From: Thalassospira sp.
GTDB lineage: Bacteria > Pseudomonadota > Alphaproteobacteria > Rhodospirillales > Thalassospiraceae
Assembly: GCF_030690045.1 (NCBI RefSeq)
Contig: NZ_JAUYHK010000021.1
Coordinates: 299,666 to 363,665 of the forward strand
Length of the DNA: 64,000 nucleotides
Reading direction: 5' to 3'
Positions 16,765 through 26,728 of the stretch are shown here, piece after piece. The notes under the pieces were generated by a model. That model was not told the origin of the DNA. It did no database searches and saw only the letters and a list, made by a program, of their open reading frames with translations. Numbering within the stretch: the stretch's first letter is position 1; each line of letters starts with the position of its first letter. Made by a program: the position numbers and the translations under genes.

Positions 16765-18423
16765 TTGTCGGTTACTCCTGAAATTATTGCGACCGCAGGT
16801 CTGAGCCGCGACGGCATTATTTTGCTGTCGTCAGCCGATCATACCCTGCTGCATGCCAATCCGGCGGCAGTCAAAATGCTGGCCGGGCTTGAGGCGACTC
16901 TCAAAACCGGCACATCGTTAAAACATTTTCTGGCCAATCTTGCCAAAAATGCCGATTTTGCGCCTGGCGATGCGCAGGATTGTGTGCGTCAGGCTCTGGC
17001 CGACATCACCAAAAATATGTCTGGCGATTTGCCGGGGTTCGTGTGTGACGGGCATCGGGTGTCATGGCGCCGGGTTGTGGGGCCCGGTGGGACGGTTGCC
17101 CTGTGCCTGCGCGAGGAAGGCCGTGCCGATTTGCTGGCCCGGGCCCTGTCGGAACATAAATCCTTTATCGAACATCTGATCGAGGTTTTGCCGATTCCGG
17201 TTTATCTTAAAAATACCGATGGGGTGATCAATCGATGCAATACGGCTTTTGCCGATTTGATTGGCAAGGCGGTAAAATCGGTGATCGGCCAGAAATCAAG
17301 CGCGGTAACGCCCAAAACCCTCGATGATGTCATGACCAACCATGAAAGACCGTTATTGACGCAGGTTGGGCATGTCCGCGACGAAATCACGTTCGAGCGG
17401 GATGGCGCGGAAACCATTGCCCTTTTTGCAGCCTCGACCCTGAAAGCCCCCAGCGGGGCGATTGGCGGCACCATCGGGTCGCTGGTTGATATTACGTCGC
17501 TTAAAAAAGCCGAGGCCGAAGTGGCCGGGGCAGCGTCGCGGCTGATTGATATTTTGCAAAAGGCCCCGGTCGGGGTTGGCATTTCAGCACGCGATGATGG
17601 CACATTTCTGTTTGGCAACCGCTGCTTTAACGAATTGCTGGCGGTTGAAGACGGCGAGGATACGGCGAGTGACAGCATTTTGCTGTCGGAACGCTACCGC
17701 GAAAAAAGTCTTCAGGAAATGGACATGCTGGGCGAATTGCATGATATCGAAATGCGGATTCGCCGCCCCGGCATGAAAGAAGCCCGTTGGCTGAAAACAT
17801 CGCTGGAACCGATCAAATTCGAGGGTCGCGAAGCCGTCTTGTGGTGGGTCAGCGACATCACCAAACAAAAAATGGCGGCGCGCGAACTGCATGCCAAGGC
17901 CAATAATGACGAACTGACCGGGCTTGCGAACCGGGCGCGCTTTATGCAGAAACTCAATCATTGTGAATCGGTGCTGCGCGGTACCGAAACCCCTGCAGCG
18001 GTGTTTTTGCTAGATCTGGATGGGTTCAAGGAACTGAATGACCATATGGGGCATGCGGCAGGCGATTGGGTTCTGACGGAAACCGCGCGCCGTATGGTGC
18101 GGGTGGCGCGGCGTGCCGATGAAGTCGCCCGTCTGGGCGGTGACGAATTCACATTGCTGTTTATTAATAAAGGTGGCGAAACCGAAATGGCAAAAGTCGC
18201 CCAGGATATTCTGAACGCCCTGTCCGAACCGTTTATCTGGGAAGGCCATGATTGCCATATCGGAGCGTCGCTGGGCCTGTCGGTTTTTGATGGCGGTTAT
18301 TGTGATATGAGCGAACAGCTGCGCCGGGCGGACAAGGCGATGTATGCTGCCAAATTTGCGGGCAAGGGTTGTTATCGGATTTATCAACCCGGTCTTGAAA
18401 ATGATCAGGATTGCGAGGCATAG
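16765..18423 (+). CDS. PAS-domain diguanylate cyclase
   Basis: The 552-residue protein starts at a TTG with MSVTPEIIATAG. It has three PAS-like regions (about residues 10-125, 135-250 with LPIPVYLKNTDGVINRCNTA, and 265-380 with KAPVGVGISARDDG), then a GGDEF domain from about 395. The active site is intact: GGDEF at about 458-462. An RxxD inhibitory site (RRAD) sits five residues before it, so product inhibition by c-di-GMP is expected. No EAL domain and no clear membrane segments, so it is a cytosolic sensor. NDELTGLANRARF marks the usual start of the catalytic domain. A bidirectional terminator follows. Confidence 0.93.
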   Translation: MSVTPEIIATAGLSRDGIILLSSADHTLLHANPAAVKMLAGLEATLKTGTSLKHFLANLAKNADFAPGDAQDCVRQALADITKNMSGDLPGFVCDGHRVSWRRVVGPGGTVALCLREEGRADLLARALSEHKSFIEHLIEVLPIPVYLKNTDGVINRCNTAFADLIGKAVKSVIGQKSSAVTPKTLDDVMTNHERPLLTQVGHVRDEITFERDGAETIALFAASTLKAPSGAIGGTIGSLVDITSLKKAEAEVAGAASRLIDILQKAPVGVGISARDDGTFLFGNRCFNELLAVEDGEDTASDSILLSERYREKSLQEMDMLGELHDIEMRIRRPGMKEARWLKTSLEPIKFEGREAVLWWVSDITKQKMAARELHAKANNDELTGLANRARFMQKLNHCESVLRGTETPAAVFLLDLDGFKELNDHMGHAAGDWVLTETARRMVRVARRADEVARLGGDEFTLLFINKGGETEMAKVAQDILNALSEPFIWEGHDCHIGASLGLSVFDGGYCDMSEQLRRADKAMYAAKFAGKGCYRIYQPGLENDQDCEA

Positions 18424-18466
18424 CATTGACACCAGTGATATCACCGACAAGGTGAAGCACTCATGC

Positions 18467-18500
18467 AAAACGCCCGGCCAGATGGCCGGGCGTTTGTTTT
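18467..18500. terminator. Bidirectional terminator between diguanylate cyclase and glnA
   Basis: AAACGCCCGGCC and GGCCGGGCGTTT form a perfect 12-bp stem with loop AGAT. T-rich sequence follows on the plus strand and an A-run precedes it, giving T's on the minus strand. It lies between convergent genes. Confidence 0.9.
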
Positions 18501-18528
18501 CGCATCCAATCTTTTCGCAGGGAAAAGA

Positions 18529-19938
18529 TCAGCCGCTGTAATACATGTCGAATTCGACCGGGTGCGGTGACTGTTCAAAACGAATGACTTCGGCATATTT
18601 CAACGAGATATATGCGTCAATCAGATCATCGGTCATCACATCGCCCTTCTTGAGGAAGTCGCGATCCTTGTCGAGGCTCTGAAGAGCTTCGCGCAACGAA
18701 CCACACACGGTCGGAACTTCCTTGAGTTCTTCCGGCGGAAGATCATAGAGGTTCTTGTCCATGGCTTCGCCCGGATGGATCTTGTTTTCGATCCCGTCAA
18801 GACCGGCCATCAACATGGCCGAGAAGGCCAGATACGGGTTGGCAAGCGGATCGGGGAAGCGAATTTCAACGCGCTTGCCCTTCGGCGACGCGGTGTAGGG
18901 AATACGACAGGAAGCCGAACGATTGCGGGCTGAATAAGCCAGCAGAACCGGCGCTTCAAAACCCGGAACCAGACGCTTGTAGCTGTTGGTGGTCGGGTTG
19001 GTGAAAGCGTTCAGCGCCTTGGCATGTTTGATGATGCCGCCGATGTAATACAGCGCCATGTCCGACAGGTCGGCATAACCGTTACCGGCAAACAAAGGCT
19101 TGCCTTCGTGCCAGATCGACTGGTGGGTATGCATGCCCGAACCATTGTCGCCGAAAACCGGTTTCGGCATGAAGGTTGCGGTTTTGCCATACTGATGGGC
19201 AACCATCTGGATGCAGTATTTGTAGATCTGAACGGCGTCGGCATGTTCCAGAAGGGTACCAAAACCAATGCCCAGTTCGTGCTGTGACGGCGCAACTTCA
19301 TGGTGGTGCTTTTCGCAACGCACGCCCATTTCGTTGATGTAATTGACCATCTCGGCACGGATGTCGTTGGCGGCATCCACTGGCGGAACCGGGAAATAAC
19401 CGCCCTTCGGTCCCGGACGGTGGCCGCGATTGCCGCCTTCAAATTCGGTACCGGTGTTATAGGGGTCTTCTTCGGAATCGATGGAATAACCCATGCTGTC
19501 GCCCGAAGTGGTCCAGCGGATGTCATCGAACATGAAGAATTCAGGTTCGGCACCGAAATAGGCGGTGTCGCCAATGCCGGTCGATTTCATGTAAGCCAGC
19601 GCACGCTTCGCGGTCGAACGCGGGCAACGCTCGTAACCCTGGCCAGTAGACGGCTCGATGACGTCACAAATGAGGATCAGGGTCGGGTGCGCGGTAAACG
19701 GATCAACCACGGCGGTCGAGGGATCGGGCATCAGAACCATGTCTGATTCATTGATCTCTTTCCAGCCCGCAATCGACGAACCATCAAACATGATGCCGTC
19801 AACAAACACGTCTTCGTCGATCGTGCAGATATCCTGCGCGGTGTGCTGCCATTTACCTTTGGAATCGGTAAAGCGCAGATCGACAAACTGAATGCCTTTT
19901 TCTTTGATCAGCTTAAGTACAGAAGCAGCGTCAGACAT
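18529..19938 (-). CDS. glnA: Glutamine synthetase type I
   Basis: A 469-residue GSI, the standard length. Signatures include [32 protein letters not shown], the AEPEFF metal site, [10 protein letters not shown] and the adenylylation loop [10 protein letters not shown] with the modifiable Tyr at about 398. It makes glutamine from glutamate, ammonia and ATP. Adenylylation by GlnE under PII control is expected from the loop. It lies 65 bases downstream of glnB on the same strand, the classic alphaproteobacterial glnBA operon. Confidence 0.98.
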   Translation of the reverse strand: MSDAASVLKLIKEKGIQFVDLRFTDSKGKWQHTAQDICTIDEDVFVDGIMFDGSSIAGWKEINESDMVLMPDPSTAVVDPFTAHPTLILICDVIEPSTGQGYERCPRSTAKRALAYMKSTGIGDTAYFGAEPEFFMFDDIRWTTSGDSMGYSIDSEEDPYNTGTEFEGGNRGHRPGPKGGYFPVPPVDAANDIRAEMVNYINEMGVRCEKHHHEVAPSQHELGIGFGTLLEHADAVQIYKYCIQMVAHQYGKTATFMPKPVFGDNGSGMHTHQSIWHEGKPLFAGNGYADLSDMALYYIGGIIKHAKALNAFTNPTTNSYKRLVPGFEAPVLLAYSARNRSASCRIPYTASPKGKRVEIRFPDPLANPYLAFSAMLMAGLDGIENKIHPGEAMDKNLYDLPPEELKEVPTVCGSLREALQSLDKDRDFLKKGDVMTDDLIDAYISLKYAEVIRFEQSPHPVEFDMYYSG

Positions 19939-20003
19939 GATGCAACCCTTTAAATTCTATAATAGTGAACGCAAGACGAGCAGAAAAAACAGATAACAAC
20001 CGA

Positions 20004-20390
<387 letters not shown>

Positions 20391-20392
20391 TT

Positions 20393-20408
20393 AGCATGCC
20401 CCGTGCCA
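20393..20408 (-). promoter_or_regulatory. Putative sigma-54 promoter of glnBA
   Basis: On the minus strand TGGCACGGGGCATGCT keeps the invariant GG-N10-GC of sigma-54 (-24/-12) promoters and the full TGGCAC box; the -12 half is ATGC where the consensus is TTGC. It lies 51-66 bases before the glnB start. NtrC-dependent control of glnBA is well known in alphaproteobacteria. The rest of the 336-base gap to the aminotransferase gene shows no gene. Confidence 0.75.
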
Positions 20409-20678
20409 GTTTGGGGCAATTTCCGCATATTAGGGAGTCTCGTGGCGAAAGCCCAGAAAAACCCCCGGCTTTTTTGTGAAATATGCCTCGTCGATGATTG
20501 TGTTTTAGGCATGTTGATTAAAAAAAAGGCAGCCGTCCGGATTTGAGGGGATCATTCTCGTGCATAAGGGTCTGGTCATGCGCCATCGGACATGGCAGAA
20601 CGAAGAAAATGCAGGCAAGCCCGCCGGGAATCCGGTGTGGAAAATATGCGTCACGATCAGCAGATAAGGATAGCTTTG

Positions 20679-21848
20679 ATGTCGGATTTTATTGGCAACC
20701 CCCTGTTTGCATCCGGGGGTATCACCATTTTCGAGGTCATGAACGAACTGGCGAAAAAGCACAACGCCCTTAATCTGGGGCAGGGGGCGCCAGATACCGA
20801 TGGCCCCGCCGATATCCGACAGGCTGCCGCCGATGCCATCAGGACCCATTCGAACCAGTATCCACCCTTGATGGGTATTCCGGCGCTGCTAGAAGCTGTG
20901 GCGGATCATAATAAACGTTTTTATGGGCTGGATATCGATCCGAAGCGTGAAGTCATGGTGGCGGTAGGCGCGACCGAGGCACTGGCCGATGTGATTTTGG
21001 GCCTTGTCGCGCCGGGGGACGAGGTGGTGCTGATCGAACCGCTTTATGACAGTTACCTGCCGATTGTGAAACTGGCGGGCGGGATTCCCAAACTGGTGCG
21101 TGTCACCCCGCCGCACTGGGAATTGCCGCGTGAAGAACTGGCCGCCGCCTTTTCCGACAAAACCAAGCTGTTATTGATCAATTCGCCGATGAACCCCTGT
21201 TCCAAGGTGTTTTCCGATGATGAATTGCAATTTATCGCCGATCTTTTGATCAAGCATGATGCCTATGCCCTGTGTGACGAGGTTTATGAACATCTGGTGT
21301 TTGATGGCCGTAAACACCGACCTTTGATGACATTTCCGGGCATGCGTGATCGCTGTGTTCGCATCGGATCGGCGGGTAAAACCTTTTCCCTGACCGGTTG
21401 GAAAGTCGGCTATATCACCGCCTGTCCGAAACTGATGGAACCGATTGCCAAGGCGCATCAATTCCTGATTTTTACCGTGCCGCCGGGATTGCAGTACGGG
21501 GTGGCTTATGGCCTGAACAAGGATGACAGTTATTTTTCCGGCTTCACCGCCGAGATGCAGGCCAAGCGCGATTTCCTGATGAAAGGCCTGAAAGAAGTCG
21601 GCTTTGATGTGCTGGAGTCCCAGGGGACCTATTTTATCACCTGCGATTTCCGGCCTTTGGGATTTGACGGCGATGATGTCGCCTTTTGCCAGCATATGAT
21701 CGAGACGGCCGGGGTGGTGGCGATTCCGGTTTCGGCCTTTTATCAGAAAGGCGATGTCCGCCATTTCGTGCGCTTTTGTTTTTGCAAGCGCGAGGAAATG
21801 ATGATCGAGGCGATTGCCCGGATGAAAAAGGCGTTTTCGCGAGCCTGA
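20679..21848 (+). CDS. Class I PLP-dependent aminotransferase
   Basis: A 389-residue aminotransferase resembling YbdL-type methionine aminotransferase and kynurenine aminotransferase: ALNLGQGAPDTDGP near the N-terminus, NSPMNPCSKVF, ALCDEVYEHLVFDG and the PLP lysine in GSAGKTFSLTGWKVGY. The first motif (LGQGxPD) and NP(C/T) are typical of this subgroup; the amino donor is not certain. The start at 20679 follows AAGGAT by nine bases; starts at 20592 or 20646 are possible but have weaker ribosome sites. Confidence 0.88.
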   Translation: MSDFIGNPLFASGGITIFEVMNELAKKHNALNLGQGAPDTDGPADIRQAAADAIRTHSNQYPPLMGIPALLEAVADHNKRFYGLDIDPKREVMVAVGATEALADVILGLVAPGDEVVLIEPLYDSYLPIVKLAGGIPKLVRVTPPHWELPREELAAAFSDKTKLLLINSPMNPCSKVFSDDELQFIADLLIKHDAYALCDEVYEHLVFDGRKHRPLMTFPGMRDRCVRIGSAGKTFSLTGWKVGYITACPKLMEPIAKAHQFLIFTVPPGLQYGVAYGLNKDDSYFSGFTAEMQAKRDFLMKGLKEVGFDVLESQGTYFITCDFRPLGFDGDDVAFCQHMIETAGVVAIPVSAFYQKGDVRHFVRFCFCKREEMMIEAIARMKKAFSRA

Positions 21849-21856
21849 AAAGTCAA

Positions 21857-21888
21857 GGGGCGCTGTGGCATCGCAGCGCCCCTTTTTA
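21857..21888. terminator. Terminator after the aminotransferase gene
   Basis: GGGGCGCTG pairs with CAGCGCCCC over a 7-base loop and runs into TTTTT. It separates convergent genes. Confidence 0.9.
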
Positions 21889-21905
21889 GACGAGTGCGCA
21901 ATGGA

Positions 21906-22904
21906 TTATGCCACCATTTCCCAGCTTCCGGTTTTTGAGGACCGCGCCAGCGCGTCAAGGATTTGCATGTTTTTGATCGCATCCTCAATCGGGTAATCGA
22001 CGGTGCTTTCCCCGGCAAAAATTGCGCTCGCGGCTTCACCTTGCAATGTATACTGGTTGCACACCGGAAAGCTGATTTCGCGGGCTTCGTCAAAGCCCGG
22101 CTGTTTTTGGGTGCCCACCCGGATCACGGCGGGGTTTTCCTGCACGGCGTTGAATGGCAGGATGATTTCAATCCGGCCTTCGGTGCCCAGAATATGGACG
22201 CGCTGCACGGCGGCGGACTGTGTTCCGCAGGCAAAGCTGGCCTGAATGCCACTGCCGAAATCCAGAATGCCCGATGCCAGCCGGTCGGTGCCAAATTTCG
22301 GGTCCTTGTCGATCAGCGACACCACCCGCACTGGTTCGCGGTCCAGAATATACCGCGGGCCGACCACGCAATAACAGCCGATATCAAGCAAGCCACCGCC
22401 GCCAATATCCTTTTTATTGCGCACATTATCCGGGTCGGCATTGAAATAGGTGAAAATGCTTTGGACCGTTGTCACATCGCCGATCTCGCCATTGGCAACG
22501 ATCTGGCGGGCGTGCTGCCATTGCGGATGATGGCGGACCATGAAGGCCTCCAACACCTGTTTGCCGCTTTTATCGCGGGCGGCAATCAGGCGTTTGGCAT
22601 CAGCGGTATCAAGCCCAATCGGCTTTTCACACAAAACATGCTTGCCAGCTTCCAGTGCCTTGATCGTCCATTCGACATGCAAATGATTGGGCAGGGGATT
22701 GTAAATCGCCTCGATTGTTGGATCAGCCAGCAACTCTTCATAACTGCCATAGGCGCGCGGAATGCGCAATTTTTCGGCGACTGCGCGGGTTTTTTCAAAA
22801 TCCCGTCCGGCAATGGCCAGAATTTCCAGCCTGTCGCTTTCCTGCATCGCCGGGATGACCTTGTCGGTCCCGATCTTGGCTGTGCTGATCACGCCCCATT
22901 TCAT
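21906..22904 (-). CDS. Gfo/Idh/MocA-family NAD(P)-dependent oxidoreductase
   Basis: A 332-residue protein with the N-terminal Rossmann start MKWGVISTAKIGTDKVIPAM. It then has AIYNPLPNHLHVEWTIKALE, the motif CEKPIGLD with the catalytic Lys, and GGGLLDIGCYCV in the C-terminal domain. It resembles glucose-fructose oxidoreductase/dehydrogenase-like enzymes acting on sugars or cyclitols; the substrate is unknown. The start at 22904 follows GAAGGAAG; an upstream in-frame start at 22994 would add an unrelated leader. Confidence 0.9.
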   Translation of the reverse strand: MKWGVISTAKIGTDKVIPAMQESDRLEILAIAGRDFEKTRAVAEKLRIPRAYGSYEELLADPTIEAIYNPLPNHLHVEWTIKALEAGKHVLCEKPIGLDTADAKRLIAARDKSGKQVLEAFMVRHHPQWQHARQIVANGEIGDVTTVQSIFTYFNADPDNVRNKKDIGGGGLLDIGCYCVVGPRYILDREPVRVVSLIDKDPKFGTDRLASGILDFGSGIQASFACGTQSAAVQRVHILGTEGRIEIILPFNAVQENPAVIRVGTQKQPGFDEAREISFPVCNQYTLQGEAASAIFAGESTVDYPIEDAIKNMQILDALARSSKTGSWEMVA

Positions 22905-23133
22905 GGCTGTCTTCCTTCTATTCTGTTTTCCGGCGGAAATCCCGATGGGGGATGGCGGCCTTTGTACGATATTGAATCGATTTAATCGCGCCATTTTCCC
23001 GATGATGCAAGTTGTTCATTGGGGTGGGTCGGGTATTGGCCTGCCCGGTCGTGCGCAAAGGCATGAAACGAAAAAAGTCAAAATATCCGCTTGACGCGGC
23101 AGGGTGGCAACGATAAAAACCGCGCCACACGAT

Positions 23134-23211
23134 GGCGGGTGTAGCTCAGGTGGTTAGAGCACCAGATTGTGGCTCTGGGGGCCGTGGGTTCAAGTCCCAT
23201 CACTCGCCCCA
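23134..23211 (+). tRNA. tRNA-His (GTG)
   Basis: A 78-base gene with encoded CCA and the extra G at position -1 facing C73, diagnostic of tRNA-His. The acceptor is GCGGGTG/CACTCGC (one G-T pair), the anticodon stem CCAGA/TCTGG encloses TTGTGGC with anticodon GTG, and the T loop contains TTCAAGT. Confidence 0.95.
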
Positions 23212-23216
23212 TTGTG

Positions 23217-23246
23217 AAAAGGTCAGGCTGAAAAGCCTGACCTTTT
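23217..23246 (+). terminator. Terminator after tRNA-His
   Basis: AAAAGGTCAGGCT pairs perfectly with AGCCTGACCTTTT around GAAA, five bases after the tRNA. Confidence 0.92.
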
Positions 23247-23347
23247 GACGTTTTGGAATGCTTTGCAATTTCCAAATCCGGCGTGATCTGCTAGTTACCC
23301 CTTGCGCCTGTGCGCAAGATGTTTCCGGAATAAAAGAGGTCGCCGCC

Positions 23348-24400
23348 ATGTCTGAAAATTCCGCCACCCGCATTACCATCCGCCGTCCCGATGACTGGCA
23401 TTTGCATTTGCGCGATGGCGACATGTTGCGCGCCGTTCTTCCGGAAACCAGTGCGCATTTTGCCCGTGCGATCATCATGCCCAATCTGGTGCCGCCTGTG
23501 ATCAAAACGGTCGATGCGATTGCCTATCGTGACAGGATTACCGCAGCGATCCCGACCGGGCATGATTTTACGCCGCTTATGACGCTGTATCTGACCGAGG
23601 GAACCGATCCCGATGATGTCGAGGCCGGGTTCAAAGCCGGGGTGATTACCGCCCTGAAACTCTATCCCGCCGGGGCGACGACCAATTCCGCCAGCGGGGT
23701 GCGGGATTTTGACAAGGCAATGCCGGTGCTTGAGCGCATGGCCGCACTTGGCATTCCGCTATGCGTGCATGGTGAAGTCACCGATCCTGAAATTGATATT
23801 TTCGACCGGGAGGCGGTGTTTATCGAACGCATTCTGGCCCCGCTGCACCAACGCCTGCCGGAATTGCGGGTAATTATGGAACATATCACCACCGAAGACG
23901 GCATTGCCTTTGTGCAGGGCAGTGGTGGCAATGTTGCTGCCTCGATCACCACCCATCATCTGATCATTAACCGCAATGCCATTCTGGTCGGCGGCATTCA
24001 TCCGCATATGTATTGCCTGCCGGTTGCCAAGCGTGAAAAACACCGTCTGGCGCTACGCAAGGCCGCTACATCGGGCGATGAACGGTTTTTCCTTGGTACC
24101 GATTCAGCACCGCACACCAATGCGCGCAAGGAAAGTGCCTGTGGCTGTGCCGGATGTTTCACCGCGACCAATACCGTGCAGCTTCTGGCGCATGTGTTTG
24201 AACAGGAAAATGCCCTGCACCGGCTGGAGGCTTTTGCCGTCCTGAATGGGCCGAAATTTTACCGCCTGCCGGTCAATGAGGCGACAATCACGCTGGAGAA
24301 ACGCGATGACGCGGCGGTATTCCCGGCACGGATTGAAACGGCAGAAGGGCCGGTGACTGTATTTGATCCCGGTTGCCCGGTTTACTGGCATTACGCCTGA
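23348..24400 (+). CDS. pyrC: Dihydroorotase (class II)
   Basis: A 350-residue enzyme closing dihydroorotate from carbamoyl-aspartate in pyrimidine synthesis. It shows [10 protein letters not shown] (metal HxH), [14 protein letters not shown] with the carbamylated Lys, [22 protein letters not shown] and LGTDSAPHT, all of the PyrC class. Length equals E. coli PyrC (348). The start at 23348 has GAGG ten bases upstream; the longer in-frame start at 23258 would run into the terminator region of tRNA-His. pyrE lies 13 kb away in the same window. Confidence 0.97.
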   Translation: MSENSATRITIRRPDDWHLHLRDGDMLRAVLPETSAHFARAIIMPNLVPPVIKTVDAIAYRDRITAAIPTGHDFTPLMTLYLTEGTDPDDVEAGFKAGVITALKLYPAGATTNSASGVRDFDKAMPVLERMAALGIPLCVHGEVTDPEIDIFDREAVFIERILAPLHQRLPELRVIMEHITTEDGIAFVQGSGGNVAASITTHHLIINRNAILVGGIHPHMYCLPVAKREKHRLALRKAATSGDERFFLGTDSAPHTNARKESACGCAGCFTATNTVQLLAHVFEQENALHRLEAFAVLNGPKFYRLPVNEATITLEKRDDAAVFPARIETAEGPVTVFDPGCPVYWHYA

Positions 24401-24417
24401 CAGGTCGTTAACGATTT

Positions 24418-25212
24418 TCAGGATTTGATATTGATGGTCCCGGTTGTTTCGCCAATGCCCAGTGCCGCGCGATAGGATTCAGCCGCCGCAATCGCCTGGG
24501 TGGCGATCATGGCGCTGATATTGCGCGATGCGCCCTTGGCGACATTGAAATCAGCAGATGAAGTGCCCGGCACCGATGCCGCCCGGCTGATTGCCGCCTG
24601 ATTGGCAATGGCGGCCATGCCTTCAAGACCGGGCAAGGCGCGGATGCTGACCTTGCCGCCGGTGGCATAAAGCCGCCCGTCGGGACCGGCGGTGTAACTA
24701 TAGCTGATCATACCGGCATTGGCCCCGGCAAGGGCCTGATGGCTTTCTTCCTCGCTGCGCACATTGGCATCCCGCGCCGCCAGTTCACGCACCACTTCCT
24801 GTTCCCGCGGGGTCAAAAGGTCGGGTGATGCCGCTACCGGGCGGGCATTTTTTGGCAATTGTTCACGGGCATCACGTTGTTGTTCGGTGGTGCCGCGCGG
24901 GTCGGGTGGCGTAGCATCGGGCAGGCTGTGTGGATCAACCTGCTGGATGACGGTAACAACCGTGGCGGAACCCAGCAACGGTGTCGGTGCGGTGATTTCA
25001 CCGAAGGGTGTCGAGCCTGGAAAGGCCGGGCCGCTGCCCAACGGTTGCAGGGAGACCGCTGCAGGGCGGGGCCGTGGCACAACATCTTCACCCGCCGCAG
25101 AAGCATCTTGCGACGATGGACTCCCGGTCTGTGGCAGGCCGCGTATTGCGACGATCTGTCCCAATTGGCCGCCACTGCCGGGAATGGTCTGTAGGTTGCC
25201 AAGTGTTGTCAT
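24418..25212 (-). CDS. SprA-like putative metalloprotease family protein with degenerate HExxH
   Basis: A 264-residue protein. Residues 1-120 are Pro/Ser/Ala-rich and disordered. The rest resembles the SprA-related (CJM1_0395-like) family: LTPREQEVVRELAARDANVR, then AGMISYSYTAGPDGRLYATG and GKVSI. Family members have a zinc motif HExxH right after the R-D-x-x-V-R segment; here it reads EEESH, so the first His is Glu (codon GAG). The second His is kept. This suggests loss of proteolysis or a different role. The start at 25212 (MTTLGNLQTIPG) is preferred over 25470, which would overlap the divergent DUF547 gene. The function of the family is not established. Confidence 0.75.
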   Translation of the reverse strand: MTTLGNLQTIPGSGGQLGQIVAIRGLPQTGSPSSQDASAAGEDVVPRPRPAAVSLQPLGSGPAFPGSTPFGEITAPTPLLGSATVVTVIQQVDPHSLPDATPPDPRGTTEQQRDAREQLPKNARPVAASPDLLTPREQEVVRELAARDANVRSEEESHQALAGANAGMISYSYTAGPDGRLYATGGKVSIRALPGLEGMAAIANQAAISRAASVPGTSSADFNVAKGASRNISAMIATQAIAAAESYRAALGIGETTGTINIKS

Positions 25213-25339
25213 GGGATTATGATAGCGCAACTTGCGGTTCTGTGCATCTTTCCAATCATCACGGTGCTTTGATATGACGAAGCGGCAGAAACCGGGATGA
25301 TGCGGAAACCATATTTGTTTTATCTCCGGGGTCATTGCC

Positions 25340-26179
25340 GTGTTGTCGCGTTTAATCCTGATCCTGTTGCCGGTTCTGATTGCTTTTCCCATCATTGCAC
25401 AGGCTGCACCCAGGGCCGATTTGTGGCCGGACTGGCAAGCACATGACGCAACAAATGACGGGGTAATCAATCATGATCGATGGCAGGCGGTGTTGGACCG
25501 GCATGTGATACCGCAAGAATCCGGGGCGACGGCATTTGATTATATCGCAGCACAGCGGCAAAGCCGGGGCGCAATTGCGGCCTATATCGACGATATGGCG
25601 GCGATTGCGATTGGGACCCATAACCGCGGTGAACAGATGGCCTATTGGATCAATCTGTATAATGCCGTCACGGTGCTGGTGGTGCTGGATTCCTACCCGG
25701 TGCACAGCATCCGCGATATCGATATTTCCCCCGGTTTGTTTTCGTCGGGGCCGTGGGGTAAAAAACTGGTGACGGTCGAAGGGCGCAGCCTGAGTCTGGA
25801 TGATATCGAACACCGGATTTTACGCCCGATCTGGCGGGATGCACGGATTCACTATGCGGTCAATTGTGCATCGGTCGGGTGCCCGGCACTGGCGCAGAAG
25901 GTCTTTACGGGGGGTGATCTGGACCGGCAACTGGACGCGGCGGCGACCGGTTTTATCAATCATCCCCGTGCGGTGCGTCTGAATAAAGATGGCACCGCCT
26001 TGATCCTGTCACGGCTTTATGACTGGTATCGCGATGATTTCGGGCGCAGTGACCGCGATTTAATTGCTCATTTACGGAGTTTCGCCCGGCCCGAACTGCG
26101 TGCGATTTTGATGCAGTTCAAGGGCGGATTACGGGTCAGCGATTACCAATATGACTGGGCATTGAACGATCACCCCTGA
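25340..26179 (+). CDS. Exported DUF547-domain protein
   Basis: The 279-residue protein starts at a GTG with a clear signal peptide (LILILLPVLIAFPIIAQA, cleavage after AQA), so it is periplasmic. The DUF547 domain shows QMAYWINLYNAVTVLVVLDS, GRSLSLDDIEHRIL, HYAVNCASVGCPAL with two conserved Cys, and SRLYDWYRDDF. DUF547 has a papain/transglutaminase-like appearance with N-A-S-x-G-C-P conserved; activity is not known. It is divergent from the SprA-like gene. Confidence 0.88.
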   Translation: MLSRLILILLPVLIAFPIIAQAAPRADLWPDWQAHDATNDGVINHDRWQAVLDRHVIPQESGATAFDYIAAQRQSRGAIAAYIDDMAAIAIGTHNRGEQMAYWINLYNAVTVLVVLDSYPVHSIRDIDISPGLFSSGPWGKKLVTVEGRSLSLDDIEHRILRPIWRDARIHYAVNCASVGCPALAQKVFTGGDLDRQLDAAATGFINHPRAVRLNKDGTALILSRLYDWYRDDFGRSDRDLIAHLRSFARPELRAILMQFKGGLRVSDYQYDWALNDHP

Positions 26180-26196
26180 TGAGAGGCAATTTTGGA

Positions 26197-26418
26197 TCAG
26201 CCTGCACTGGCAAGGTGGCCTGCCGGGGCAGCGGGCCATTGCCGGATTGTTGTCGCTGTGCGGGGGCGGGTGGCGTCGCGAAAACGGGGTTTGCGTGTAG
26301 CCTGAGAAATCGCCTTGCGGACATCGGCTTCGGTAATACCGTCATAGCGCATCAGGTGATGCACAATCGGATCGGCCAACATGTCTTCGATGGTCAGTTC
26401 CTGATCGACATATTTCAT
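26197..26418 (-). CDS. Hypothetical small protein, 73 aa
   Basis: The N-terminal part ELTIEDMLADPIVHHLMRYD and GITEADVRKAI looks like a genuine short helical protein with a good hydrophobic pattern; the C-terminal 30 residues are Arg/Thr/Pro-rich and unstructured. I do not recognise a domain. The ribosome site is weak (GCGAG about six bases before ATG). It converges with the DUF547 gene 18 bases away. It may be real but is not certain. Confidence 0.5.
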   Translation of the reverse strand: MKYVDQELTIEDMLADPIVHHLMRYDGITEADVRKAISQATRKPRFRDATRPRTATTIRQWPAAPAGHLASAG

Positions 26419-26728
26419 GGTTTGCTCGCATGTCGTGGTTTTGTCGTTGTTACGCTTTTAGCGCAACTGCAAATCATTCTCAATAATAAAGATGTGCCGG
26501 AATGTCAGAATTCTCGCAAGGCGGCGGATTATGGTTTCAATCCTGTTGTGTCCGGCTGTTGTCGTGTGCTGTCCTTTGATGGGTGCCTTTTACGCAAAAA
26601 AGGCGGGTGGTGGTGTGACAATTGCGGGTCTTTTTTCCGGTATTTTCTTGATCTTGGTTCGAGTAGGCCGTAACGCTTTTGTCCGGCCCTATTAAGGCCG
26701 GTCTTTGTGGCGAGAATAGGCACCTTTC
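26419..26728. other. Intergenic gap without a convincing gene
   Basis: About 310 bases between the small minus-strand gene and an EamA exporter. A hydrophobic ORF of up to 67 codons (26492-26695, plus) exists but has no ribosome site at its first ATG and no family resemblance. No hairpin with a U-tract or clear operator was found. Confidence 0.5.

Noticed and set aside
23258-23347. 30-residue N-terminal extension of PyrC
   Set aside because: It starts in the tRNA-His terminator region, has no ribosome site and is absent from the family.
26492-26695. 67-codon hydrophobic ORF
   Set aside because: No ribosome site for the first ATG, no family, and the hydrophobic part may be chance in AT-rich sequence.
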